Source of the DNA: Geobacter sp.
Lineage (GTDB): Bacteria > Desulfobacterota > Desulfuromonadia > Geobacterales > DSM-12255
DNA: 64,000 nt
Direction: 5' to 3'
NCBI GenBank assembly: GCA_009684525.1
Contig: WKKR01000002.1
Location: 806,001-870,000, forward strand
Part shown: positions 16,356-24,418 of the stretch, in pieces
Position numbering within the stretch: position 1 is the stretch's first letter
How the letters are laid out: each line of letters starts with the position of its first letter
Program-made: the position numbers and the translations under genes
Notes under the pieces: model-generated
The model's input: only the letters and a program-made list of their open reading frames with translations
The model's database searches: none
What the model was told of the DNA's origin: nothing

Positions 16356-16772
16356 TTACAGACGCCGGGATTGAAAGACCGGATCGCACAGCCCGGAAAA
16401 GGAGCGCCGCCGGGTAAAGGTGCTCCGATTGAGGCGGACCGTCAGAAACCGCCAGATATCCTTGTGTCGGAGCAGGATGCCGATCGGCACATCGATGGTG
16501 TACGAGGAGAGATACCGCTTCATGGCTCCCGGCGAGGTAACGGGGATACCGTTTATTTCACAGATGATGTCGCCGACCTTGACCCCTGCCTTGGCTGCCG
16601 GACTCTTCAGATGGCTGCCGAGCATGCCTGTCACGACGATCCCTTTTCCTTCTTCCAGGCCGTGCAACTCGGCGGCTTCGCGGCTCATTTCCCCTGCGAA
16701 GATTCCCAGCGCCCGCATGGGTATCGGCGGCGACAGACGGCGATCGACCGGCGTTTCTCCGGAAGCTTTCAT
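16356..16772 (-). CDS. Small PDZ-domain protein B
   Basis: The 138-residue product carries a PDZ domain at about 40-105 (GKGIVVTGMLGSHLKSPAAK, AGVKVGDIICEINGIPVTSP), preceded by an N-terminal segment starting near MRALGIFAGEM. No transmembrane helix or catalytic domain is visible. It lies 86 bp upstream (in transcription) of PDZ protein A and 23 bp after the TPR/Ig-like gene. A 7-bp hairpin CCGGCGT/ACGCCGG occupies the gap between the two PDZ genes (16312-16331), without a T run. Function unknown. Confidence 0.65.
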   Translation of the reverse strand: MKASGETPVDRRLSPPIPMRALGIFAGEMSREAAELHGLEEGKGIVVTGMLGSHLKSPAAKAGVKVGDIICEINGIPVTSPGAMKRYLSSYTIDVPIGILLRHKDIWRFLTVRLNRSTFTRRRSFSGLCDPVFQSRRL

Positions 16773-16795
16773 GATACTCTCCTTTTCTGCGTGGC

Positions 16796-17983
16796 TCAGA
16801 ACGTCTCTCCCGCAAATCCGTCGTATTCGTCGGCGCTGGAGTCGAGAACCTTGCCGGTATCGTCTTTGCCCATGAACTTGAAAACGAGATGCGCCGGGTC
16901 GATGGTCGCATCCCCTTCGGCGTTCTGGCTCAGTGTGAAGGTGATGGTGGCGCGCTGGGTGGTCGCATCGTACATGACGCTCTTCGGGATCGGGGAGAGG
17001 GTCACGTCGTTCTGGTCGGAGAGGTAGACGCCGTTGTTGTAGCTTCCCTCCACCCCTCCCGTGGCCTTGGTGATGGACCAGTTGGTGATGTTCATAACCG
17101 AGGCTACATCCATGTCGCTGTCGAACTGGAACTGGATGGTGAAGTCCTTGGATGAGTTCGGGTTGGCAAGCTCCGTGTCGAGGAGGTAGAGGGGGGTGGC
17201 GCCCATGAATACCGTCGACAGGGTGGTACCCGAGCTGACGACGCCGGTCATCTTCGGCTGCCGGATCGCCTCTTCGAGCGCCTCCGCATCCACATCGGTC
17301 TCTGCGGTATCGGCATCCTTGAGGATGTTGATCTGCTGCTGCACCTCGTCGGTCTTGCCGAGCCCCACATAGGCGTTTCCCAGCTCGTAGTAGGCGTCGT
17401 AGAACTCATCACGCAGGCTCGTCGCCTTTTCCAGTTGAGTGACGGCATCGCTGTACTGGCCGAGTTTGTTGTAGGCGCAGCCGAGGCCGTAATAGATGTT
17501 GCCGTCGTTGGGGGAGAGCCTGGCGGCATTCTTGAACTGGGTGGCCGCTTCGGCGGCCCGGTCGTTCTTCAGCAGGAAGAGGCCGTAGGAATAGGAGGCC
17601 AGCTCCTCGCTCGGGTCGGCGCTTATTGCCGCCTTGTATTCCTTTTCCGCCTCGGTGTTCTGGTTCTGCTCCATGTAGATGTTGGCCAGGTTGACATGGG
17701 TTTCCGCCTGGGTGTTGTCGACGGCCAGCGAGGTCTTGTAGGCCTCGATCGCCTCCTTGTTCTTCCCCAGCTTGAGATAGGCGGTGGCGAGGTAGTTGTA
17801 GGCATCGGTCGATTGGGGGTCGTAGGCGATGGCTGCCCTGAACGCCTGAACCGACTGGGTATATTTCTCATTCTGCAGGAGGGTTATGGCGCTCGACAGC
17901 ATGGTCGAGGAGAGCGAGGTGCGTGTATCCTGCTGAGAAGTGAGGGCTGAAAACATCTTTTCAGCCATATTGCTGATTTCCAT
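16796..17983 (-). CDS. TPR-repeat protein with C-terminal Ig-like domain
   Basis: The 395 residues hold about six tetratricopeptide repeats (residues 35-240; for example AYNYLATAYLKLGKNKEAIE) and a C-terminal beta-rich domain (about 265-395; DFTIQFQFDSDMDVASVMNI) that resembles bacterial Ig-like modules with an FxSxMD pattern. No signal peptide is seen, although the N-terminus is serine/threonine rich like secreted flagellar proteins. I chose ATG 17983 because TGGAGG stands directly upstream; a longer frame starts at 18019. It follows flgD by 60 bp on the same strand, so a role at the flagellum or cell surface is possible but unproved. Confidence 0.7.
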   Translation of the reverse strand: MEISNMAEKMFSALTSQQDTRTSLSSTMLSSAITLLQNEKYTQSVQAFRAAIAYDPQSTDAYNYLATAYLKLGKNKEAIEAYKTSLAVDNTQAETHVNLANIYMEQNQNTEAEKEYKAAISADPSEELASYSYGLFLLKNDRAAEAATQFKNAARLSPNDGNIYYGLGCAYNKLGQYSDAVTQLEKATSLRDEFYDAYYELGNAYVGLGKTDEVQQQINILKDADTAETDVDAEALEEAIRQPKMTGVVSSGTTLSTVFMGATPLYLLDTELANPNSSKDFTIQFQFDSDMDVASVMNITNWSITKATGGVEGSYNNGVYLSDQNDVTLSPIPKSVMYDATTQRATITFTLSQNAEGDATIDPAHLVFKFMGKDDTGKVLDSSADEYDGFAGETF

Positions 17984-18043
17984 GGGACCTCCAGTCATTG
18001 GGGTGTCATGCCGCGTCAACCCGGAACACCGGGCGGATCGGGG

Positions 18044-18703
18044 CTACAGGGCCTTTATGCTGATGACGTCCGTGAGCGGGACCGATACCGCGCCCAGGGT
18101 GAGGGCAGGGGTGTCGTCGGAAAGCGACACGCCGTCCACGAGCCCGGTGGTATACGTTGATGCGGTCACGTCGACGCCACTGGAGGAGCTGGCGGAAACG
18201 GCGAAGGTGTATGCCCCGGCCGAAACCGGTTCCCCGGAATTGTTTTTTCCGTCCCAGGTATAGGAATGGTCCCCTGCTTCCAGCCCGGACTGGGTGACGG
18301 TCCTGACGGCAGCGCCCGAGGCGTCGGAGATGGTGATGGTCACAGAGTTGGCCGCCCCTTTGAGATTGTACTGGAGCTCCGCTGCCGAAGAGCCATCGAA
18401 CGAGATGCCGTCGCCATTTGCCGTAATCGACTTGCCGATGAAGGAGACGGATGACAGGCTGCTGCTGTTGTTTTGGGCTGCCAGCAGGTTCTGCAGGGCA
18501 GTCGTGGTGTTGTAGGCCTGCTCCACCTGGGTCAGCTGGGCGAGCTGGGCGATGAATTCGCTGCTGTCCTGGGGGTCGAGCGGGTCCTGGTTCTTGAGCT
18601 GTTCGATGAACAGTTTGAGGAAATCGTCCTTGTCCAGCCCGGTCGCTTCCTTCATGGATGAGGATGCGGTTGAGGATGTCGTCGATGTTACGCTGGTTAT
18701 CAT
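18044..18703 (-). CDS. flgD: Flagellar hook capping protein FlgD
   Basis: This 219-residue protein has the FlgD N-terminal motif DKDDFLKLFIEQLKNQDPLD (about 24-43), followed by EFIAQLAQLTQVEQ and the C-terminal FlgD Ig-like/tudor region with TYTWDGKNNSGEPVSAGAYT-type sequence near 125-145. FlgD is exported through the flagellar secretion system and caps the growing hook. The strong GGAGGA ribosome site is 7 bp upstream. The gene is separated from the rest of the hook genes, which are not in the window apart from flgL at 20574. Confidence 0.92.
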   Translation of the reverse strand: MITSVTSTTSSTASSSMKEATGLDKDDFLKLFIEQLKNQDPLDPQDSSEFIAQLAQLTQVEQAYNTTTALQNLLAAQNNSSSLSSVSFIGKSITANGDGISFDGSSAAELQYNLKGAANSVTITISDASGAAVRTVTQSGLEAGDHSYTWDGKNNSGEPVSAGAYTFAVSASSSSGVDVTASTYTTGLVDGVSLSDDTPALTLGAVSVPLTDVISIKAL

Positions 18704-18750
18704 GGTGATCCTCCTGTCTGAAAACCGTTGTCAATGGCCCGTGACGATTG

Positions 18751-18786
18751 GAAACAGGCTGCCCGCCCGTCCGGACAGCCTGTTTC
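18751..18786 (-). terminator. Stem-loop between the EF-hand gene and flgD
   Basis: A perfect 11-bp inverted repeat GAAACAGGCTG/CAGCCTGTTTC encloses 14 bases in the 109-bp gap. There is no T run on either side, so it may act as a processing or weak termination signal for the upstream EF-hand gene. Confidence 0.5.
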
Positions 18787-18812
18787 GTTCTCTGCGTCGA
18801 AGATGCTCTCGA

Positions 18813-19670
18813 TCAGGACGTTATGCTCAAAAGCGAGCTCGTGGTTGAGCTGCCTGACGAGGAATACTGGGCCAGGTTTTGCAGCAGGCTCTGCAGTTCT
18901 GCGATCTGGTCCGCAAGGACCGAGGTGTCGGTGTCGCTTGCGGTCGTGCCATCCGTGCTGCCCGGTGGTGGGGGCGGCGGTTTGAAGCCGTTTTTTTCCA
19001 TTGCCGTCTTCAGCTCTTCGGCACTCAGGGAGCCGTCTCCGTCGGTGTCATAGCTGGAAAAGGCGTCGTCGCTGACATCCAGGGTCTGGCCGGTCATCTG
19101 GGAGAGGTTTTCGGACAGGGTCTTCAGTTCGTCCTGCGAGATGCCGCCGCTCTCGTCGCTGTCGACTTCGTTGAAGAACCCATCCGTTTTGGCCATGGAT
19201 GACTGGACAAGGCTCCCCGCAACGGAGCTCGACTCGGAACTGTCGTCCGACGAATCGCGGCCGGCAAGGGTACTCAGTTTTTCCAGCAGCGTGTTCAGGG
19301 TGTCGATCAGGTTGGCGAGGGTGTCCTCGTCCGCGCTGTTCGCGTTGGCTTCATAGGAGCTTGCCGCCTGTTGCGGTGGCGGCGGCGGTGGGGGGGCCAT
19401 CCCCTCCATCCCCTTTGGCGCCGAGAAGCCGCTGTTTTCCATGACGGCCTTCAGCTCTTCCGCGCTCAGCGAACCGCTGCCGTCGCTGTCATAGCCTGCG
19501 ACGGCTTCATCGCTTGCGTCGATGGTCTGCCCCGTCTTTTCCTGGATCTTTTCCGCCAGGGTCTTCAGTTCCGCCTGCGAAACCTCGCCGCTGCCGTCGC
19601 TGTCCACCTTCTTGAAGAACTCCTGTGGATCGGGACGATACATGGCTGCACTACCAATACTGCTGATCAT
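18813..19670 (-). CDS. EF-hand calcium-binding protein with internal duplication
   Basis: The 285 residues contain four canonical EF-hand loops: DSDGSGEVSQAE (about 23-34), DSDGSGSLSAEE (61-72), DSDESGGISQDE (about 165-176) and DTDGDGSLSAEE (about 203-214). All keep acidic residues at positions 1, 3 and 12. Each pair is followed by a polyproline run of six or seven prolines, so the protein is a duplicated EF-pair/Pro unit joined by a serine/aspartate-rich linker. No classical signal peptide is present. The start at 19670 follows AGGAGG; GTG 19676 overlaps that site. It lies between the Spy-like gene and flgD. Its role is unknown. Confidence 0.8.
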   Translation of the reverse strand: MISSIGSAAMYRPDPQEFFKKVDSDGSGEVSQAELKTLAEKIQEKTGQTIDASDEAVAGYDSDGSGSLSAEELKAVMENSGFSAPKGMEGMAPPPPPPPQQAASSYEANANSADEDTLANLIDTLNTLLEKLSTLAGRDSSDDSSESSSVAGSLVQSSMAKTDGFFNEVDSDESGGISQDELKTLSENLSQMTGQTLDVSDDAFSSYDTDGDGSLSAEELKTAMEKNGFKPPPPPPGSTDGTTASDTDTSVLADQIAELQSLLQNLAQYSSSGSSTTSSLLSITS

Positions 19671-19754
19671 AAGCACCTCCTTTGAGAATTGGGGGGCTCC
19701 ATGCCCCGGCCAGCCTATATCGTCTGAGCGGCACCGTGCGGATGAAGTATCCGC

Positions 19755-20264
19755 CTACTCGGCAGGTGGGTTTCCCGGAGGTTGGGGATTCCACTGCTCG
19801 GGCGCGGGCCGATGTTCAGGCCCCGGAGGCCGCAGCTCTTTGAGTAATTCACGCTGATCGTCCGTCAGGACGGCATTGATCCGGCTCTGTGTTCTGATTC
19901 GGGACAGGGTGAGCTCGGCTTCCAGTTGTCCCTGTGCCATGGCAATCTTCCGTGTCGCCGCTTCGTCGAAGGTTGTCGCCTCGCCAGCCTGCATCAGCTT
20001 TTTCCGGTTTTCGTGCAGCCTGTCGCGCAGTGCCGTGCCCTGCTCCTGTTCAGCATTCAGAATGGTCTGAATCTTCCCTTTCTGCGCGTCGCTCAGTCTG
20101 AGGATCTTTGCCATCCGCTCGAAAAAATGCCCTGGACCTCTCTCCGCTCCCGGCGGCGGCCCGCCGAAGTCGCCTGGCGGACCATGGCCCGCCAGGGCGG
20201 CACCTGCCCCGCCGCCGATCATCGCGGCCATCACCGCGATTGCTATACTCACTCTTCTTCTCAT
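19755..20264 (-). CDS. Spy/CpxP-like periplasmic protein (LTXXQ motif)
   Basis: This 169-residue protein has a signal peptide (cleavage near AALAG, about residue 26), a Pro/Gly-rich linker and a helical core with two LTXXQ-type motifs, LSDAQ (about 59-63) and LTDDQ (about 139-143). This is the layout of Spy, CpxP and related periplasmic chaperone/metal sensors. The start at 20264 has GGGAG 8 bp upstream; a longer frame from 20423 has no such site. A BaeSR-like two-component system, the type that controls spy in E. coli, is encoded 1.5 kb away on the other strand. Confidence 0.8.
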   Translation of the reverse strand: MRRRVSIAIAVMAAMIGGGAGAALAGHGPPGDFGGPPPGAERGPGHFFERMAKILRLSDAQKGKIQTILNAEQEQGTALRDRLHENRKKLMQAGEATTFDEAATRKIAMAQGQLEAELTLSRIRTQSRINAVLTDDQRELLKELRPPGPEHRPAPEQWNPQPPGNPPAE

Positions 20265-20394
20265 GGGTGTTCTCCCTTCTCGAGTTATCCGGCACCCCAT
20301 TCTGGGGTCCTTTTGTAATAGGGATACTCGATGAGTATGGAGGAAATACGAAGGAATTGAGGAATTGCCCAATCCCTTTCGCCAAGCGCCTCTA

Positions 20395-20573
20395 CAGGTT
20401 GTTGAAAAACTCAGGTTGTTCAAAAACGGTCAGATCGTTGCACCCGCAGAAAGCCCCGCGGAGGCGTAGTACCCACAGGGCATAAACAGCGCTACGCCGC
20501 ACAAGGCGGCTTTCGAGGACGGCGGCGAGATGGCCGTTTTTAGCTGCGCTGAAACTTCGTTTTCAACAACCTG
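20395..20573. repeat. 179-bp element with 14-bp terminal inverted repeats (MITE-like)
   Basis: The ends are perfect inverted repeats, CAGGTTGTTGAAAA at 20395-20408 and TTTTCAACAACCTG at 20560-20573. The interior has no coding potential. The octamer CTACAGGT occurs at 20392-20399 and again at 20574-20581, like a target duplication, although the left copy overlaps the repeat end. The right edge touches the flgL stop codon. A core of this element (GCTACGCCGCACAAGG) also occurs at about 21607-21622, upstream of flgL. This explains most of the 309-bp gap 20265-20573. Confidence 0.65.
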
Positions 20574-21485
20574 CTACAGGTAATCGAGGAGCGACAGGTC
20601 CGATATCTTAGCCGTTGCGGAAAGCGTCGCCTCGAAGGCGGTCTGCTGCAGCGACAGTTCCACTCCCAGTTTTGCAATGTCGGCGTTCTGGATGGTGCCG
20701 GCAATGGTCTGCAGGGAATTCTTCATGCTCGTGTGCAGGTTGGTCATGCTTTCGAGCCTGGTCAACCGCGATGCGACATCGACCTGGGCGTTGGTGATCT
20801 GCTCGGCGCCTGCTTCAAGGGCCTGGGCACCTGCCTGGATAGCCGCCGGATCGCTTTCGTGGGTACTGTCGCCGACAGCCGCCATCAGGTCGTCAAAGGC
20901 CTGCAGGATATCGGTAGTGCCATAGCTGGGGTCCGTGCCGGTCCCTTTCAGCAGCCGGTCGCCAGTGATGTTGATCGCCTGGGACGACGACTGGGAGATG
21001 TCGACCACGATCTGGCTGCCGTCCCCCGCATAATCGTTGGAGCTGTTGCTGAACGGGGCAGCCGAATTGTCGAATCCGCCGAAGATGTACTGGTCTCCCA
21101 ACTGGGTATTCCCCATGTCGACGATCTGCTTCTTCAGGGTTTCCAGCTGGTCGTTTACGTTCTGGCGATCCGAAGCATCGGTGCTGCCGCTGTTGATGGT
21201 CGCCACCAGTTCCTTTGCCTGGGCCAGTATGTCGGCCATCCCGGTCAGGGCGGTGCTGGACACCTCCAGCCAGGTCGTCGACTTGGTGATGTTGGTGGTG
21301 TACTGGTCGATGCTGTTGATCTTGTCGTCCAGGTCGAGGAGGGTGCGGGTCGAGATCGGGTCGTCGCTGGGCCTGTTGATGTTGCGTTCCGAGGCGATCT
21401 TCTCCTGAGTGGCGTCCAGTTGCTCCCGTGCCTGCTGGATATAGTAGACGGCGTTGTCTGCGGTGATGTTCGAGGTGATGCGCAT
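20574..21485 (-). CDS. flgL: Flagellar hook-associated protein 3 (FlgL)
   Basis: The 303-residue protein has the flagellin-type N-terminal helix region (MRITSNITADNAVYYIQQ, then RNINRPSDDPISTRTLLDLD) and the matching C-terminal helices (GVELSLQQTAFEATLSATAK, ISDLSLLDYL), with a variable centre. FlgL joins the hook to the filament. The ATG has GGAGA 6 bp upstream. Its partner flgK is not on this side of the window. A MITE-like element abuts its stop codon. Confidence 0.92.
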   Translation of the reverse strand: MRITSNITADNAVYYIQQAREQLDATQEKIASERNINRPSDDPISTRTLLDLDDKINSIDQYTTNITKSTTWLEVSSTALTGMADILAQAKELVATINSGSTDASDRQNVNDQLETLKKQIVDMGNTQLGDQYIFGGFDNSAAPFSNSSNDYAGDGSQIVVDISQSSSQAINITGDRLLKGTGTDPSYGTTDILQAFDDLMAAVGDSTHESDPAAIQAGAQALEAGAEQITNAQVDVASRLTRLESMTNLHTSMKNSLQTIAGTIQNADIAKLGVELSLQQTAFEATLSATAKISDLSLLDYL

Positions 21486-21817
21486 GGATCTGTCTCCTTT
21501 TTTCGTCGTGGTTCCTTAGAAACCGGACAACTGTGTTGCAGATCGGAAACGAGGGATTTTTTGTCCTGGCAAGGAAATCAAGGGATTGCGCGGAGGCTTG
21601 AGCCACGCTACGCCGCACAAGGAATCCCGAAGATTGACACCGCCAGGGCGAAAAAGAACCGTTTCTGCACGTAAACCGAATAACAGGCGATTGTGCAGGA
21701 AAAGAGGAAAAAATGAGGAAATGCGTGGAATTGCAAAAGCCTGCTTGCCTGCTTGCCGGACATCTGTGGTAAAACTAAAACGAGCATTGGGGTCGGAAAT
21801 ATGGTTCAGAGGTGCAC
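21486..21817. other. Divergent intergenic region flgL / sensor kinase
   Basis: This 332-bp gap must hold promoters in both directions. On the plus strand TTGCCG-N17-TAAAAC ends 19 bases before a weak ribosome site for the kinase gene. A stretch at about 21605-21622 repeats part of the 20395 element. I found no convincing sigma-28 or sigma-54 site for flgL. Confidence 0.4.
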
Positions 21818-23281
21818 ATGAAGATCGGCATAACCCATAGGCTGTTCCTGGCGATTCTGATGGCCGCGGGCCTGGCTGTGGTCAGCATGGTGCTTATCAT
21901 GCAGTGGAACGTCAGCCGGGGGTTTCTCCGCTATGTGAACAGCGTGGAAAAAAACTGGGTGACCCGATTGGCGGCAAAGCTCGAACAGGGATACGGCGAG
22001 GGCCGGAGCTGGAATTTCGTGGTCGCCGACCAGGAACGATGGCGCACGTTCGTCATGTCGGCGCTTCCCGACGAGGGACCGCCCCGAGATGATCTGCCGG
22101 AGCATGGGCAGCTGGATGACAGACCTGCACCGGATGGCGTCCGCCATCCCGGTACCCCCCCCGTCAAGCCGTTGCCCCCTCATGTGGCTGGGCAGTTCAT
22201 CCACCGCCTCTATCTTCTGGACGCGAAGAAGCGGGTTCTGTTGGGAGAGGTGCAACTCCCCGCCGACTACGAAGCGACCCCCCTGCGCCACAACAACCGG
22301 GTGGTCGGCTATCTCGGGCTCGTGCCGCTCACCAAGCTTTCCGCCCCTCCCGAGCGCCGTTTCCTGAAGGAACTGCAGGTCGCCTTTATCCTGGTGGCCG
22401 GGATCATCGTCGTGGTGGCTACCGGGCTGTCGTTCTTGCTCACCAGGCGGCTGGTGCAACCGCTTCGGGACCTGGCCCAGGCTACGTATCGGCTGACCGC
22501 GGGCGAGTTCTCCGCGCGGGTTCCGGTTACCTCCACCGACGAGTTGGGGCGGCTTGCCGCCGATTTCAATGCCCTTGCCCTGACCCTGGAAAAGAACGAG
22601 CAGGCCCGCCGGCAATGGGTGGCCGACATCTCCCATGAGCTGCGGACCCCCCTTTCGGTCCTGCGGAGCGAGGTGGAAGCGCTTCTGGACGGCGTCCGGC
22701 AGGCGACACCCGACTCGATCCATTCGCTGCACGGCGAGGTCATGCGCCTGGGCCGGCTGGTGGACGACCTCTACCAGTTGTCCATGTCCGACCTGGGTGC
22801 GCTGACCTACAAGAAGGAGGTCGTCGACCTGGGGCAACTGCTTGCCGAAGACCTGGCCACCTATGGCGAGAAATTCCGGGACAAGGGGATCAGGTTTTCC
22901 ACGGGGTTGCCGGAAGCGGGGCAGACGATGATCTTCGGCGATGCGGCGCGCCTGCACCAGCTTTTCAACAACCTGCTGGACAATACCTTGAAGTACACGG
23001 AAGAGGGGGGGAAGCTGCGCGTCCAGGTGCAGCGGGAGAAGGGGGCGGTGCTGATCGATTTCCAGGACTCTGCCCCCGGTGTGCCTCTTTCAGAACTGGA
23101 CAGGCTGTTCGACCGCCTCTACCGGGTCGAGTCGTCGCGAAACCGCTCCACTGGCGGTGCCGGGCTCGGCATGGCAATCTGTCGCAACATCGTCGAGGCC
23201 CACAACGGGAGCATCACCGCCCAGCAGTCACCCCTGGGAGGGCTCTGGATACGGATCACCTTTTCGCAGCAAGGAGCATGA
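21818..23281 (+). CDS. Two-component sensor histidine kinase, BaeS-like
   Basis: This 487-residue kinase has TM1 at about 8-30, a periplasmic domain with proline-rich segments (about 31-180), TM2 at about 190-212, HAMP, HisKA with the phospho-histidine in ADISHELRTPLSVLRSE, N-box LFNNLLDNTLKYT, and G-boxes ending GGAGLGMAICRNIV. The layout matches BaeS/CpxA-type envelope-stress sensors. ATG 21818 follows AGAGGTG; GTG 21812 is in frame but overlaps it. It overlaps or abuts the regulator gene downstream. The Spy-like gene at 19755 is a plausible target. Confidence 0.88.
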   Translation: MKIGITHRLFLAILMAAGLAVVSMVLIMQWNVSRGFLRYVNSVEKNWVTRLAAKLEQGYGEGRSWNFVVADQERWRTFVMSALPDEGPPRDDLPEHGQLDDRPAPDGVRHPGTPPVKPLPPHVAGQFIHRLYLLDAKKRVLLGEVQLPADYEATPLRHNNRVVGYLGLVPLTKLSAPPERRFLKELQVAFILVAGIIVVVATGLSFLLTRRLVQPLRDLAQATYRLTAGEFSARVPVTSTDELGRLAADFNALALTLEKNEQARRQWVADISHELRTPLSVLRSEVEALLDGVRQATPDSIHSLHGEVMRLGRLVDDLYQLSMSDLGALTYKKEVVDLGQLLAEDLATYGEKFRDKGIRFSTGLPEAGQTMIFGDAARLHQLFNNLLDNTLKYTEEGGKLRVQVQREKGAVLIDFQDSAPGVPLSELDRLFDRLYRVESSRNRSTGGAGLGMAICRNIVEAHNGSITAQQSPLGGLWIRITFSQQGA

Positions 23282-23283
23282 CC

Positions 23284-23979
23284 ATGCAGGGAACCATTCT
23301 GATCGTGGAAGACGAGGAAAAACTGGCAACGGTCCTGTCGGATTACCTGCGGCAGGCGGGATTCAGAACACACAGCATCTCGGACGGTTCTTCCGTGGTT
23401 GTCTGGGTGCGCGAACAGAAGCCGGACCTGATCCTCCTCGATCTGATGCTGCCCGGAACCGATGGCCTGGAGGTCTGCAAGGGTATCCGGTCATTCTCCT
23501 CGGTGCCGGTCATCATGACCACGGCCAGGGTCGAGGAGATCGACCGGCTGCTCGGTCTGGAGCTGGGGGCCGACGACTACATCTGCAAGCCGTTCAGCCC
23601 CCGCGAGGTCGTGGCGCGGGTCAAGGCGGTCATGCGCCGGACCGGTGGCGGCACGACGATCCGGGCCGAGGGGTTGACCCTGGACGAGAGCCGCTACCAG
23701 GCAATCCTGAACGGCCGGGACCTGGAGCTGACCGCAGTGGAGTTCAAGCTCCTGCAGTTTCTCGTTGCCAACCCCGGTCGGATCTTCGGTCGCCAGCAGC
23801 TCATGGACCGGATCTACCACGACGAGCGGGTAGTGGCCGACCGTACCATCGACAGCCATATCAAGAAACTGCGCAAAAAGATCGCCATCGCCAGCCCCGA
23901 GACCGAGCTGATCTGCTCCGTTTACGGGGTCGGCTATAAATTCGAGCCGGTTGCGGCAGACCGGACCGAGGCGCACTGA
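23284..23979 (+). CDS. OmpR-family response regulator, BaeR-like
   Basis: The 231-residue regulator has a receiver domain (acidic pocket VEDEE near residue 10, phospho-acceptor in DLILLDLMLPGTDG, conserved lysine in ICKPFSP) and a C-terminal winged helix (LTAVEFKLLQFLVANPGRIF, then DRTIDSHIKKLRKKI). ATG 23284 is 7 bp after AAGGAG; ATG 23278, overlapping the kinase stop as ATGA, is the alternative. With the kinase it forms a phosphorelay pair. Confidence 0.9.
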   Translation: MQGTILIVEDEEKLATVLSDYLRQAGFRTHSISDGSSVVVWVREQKPDLILLDLMLPGTDGLEVCKGIRSFSSVPVIMTTARVEEIDRLLGLELGADDYICKPFSPREVVARVKAVMRRTGGGTTIRAEGLTLDESRYQAILNGRDLELTAVEFKLLQFLVANPGRIFGRQQLMDRIYHDERVVADRTIDSHIKKLRKKIAIASPETELICSVYGVGYKFEPVAADRTEAH

Positions 23980-24037
23980 ACCCCTGTCCGCACTGCTGCT
24001 GCCGGACACCCGGCCGCTTTGCCGTCATCCCGCTCAG

Positions 24038-24065
24038 CCCGCTTCGTGACCGCCTGCGAAGCGGG
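24038..24065 (+). terminator. Stem-loop after the two-component pair
   Basis: CCCGCTTCG/CGAAGCGGG is a perfect 9-bp stem with a 10-base loop, 58 bp after the regulator stop. A pyrimidine-rich stretch with TTTT follows about 12 bases later, so termination is plausible but not textbook. Confidence 0.45.
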
Positions 24066-24418
24066 TGGATGCTCTCTTTTCGTTTCCCTTTCCGCATGCC
24101 CTTTCTGTAGCCCTCACAACAACCCGCAGTTTTCCTGTCCCCGCCGGTCCATCCCCTGCGCGCAAGCCCTTTGTGTGACGGGCATATCCTGGTATCCGTC
24201 GAAATCCGCACGAAAATTTAATAAAAACTCTAATATTAAAAGGAATATATGTTGCAATATGCACATGCGATCAACTTTCTCCTCTTTTCATGAGAGGAGT
24301 GCCTTCAGGGTTGCTTGAGGGATGTTGCGCTATCTGAAGATCTGGCCAGCAGGCTGCCGGTGCCGGTTTCGCGCACAGGTGCGGCTTGTTTCACCATGCG
24401 TATCGACAAGGAGTGGTA
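24066..24418. other. Intergenic region upstream of the multihaem cytochrome
   Basis: The 353 bp include an AT-rich patch (about 24215-24260) unlike the GC-rich surroundings, suitable for a promoter, and a small hairpin CTCCTCT/AGAGGAG (24279-24299). I looked for a GEMM-type cyclic-dinucleotide riboswitch, which often precedes Geobacter cytochromes, and did not find its conserved cores. Confidence 0.4.

Noticed and set aside
24066-24418. GEMM cyclic-dinucleotide riboswitch before the cytochrome
   Set aside because: The conserved GCAAAG-type and tetraloop-receptor cores were not found on inspection.
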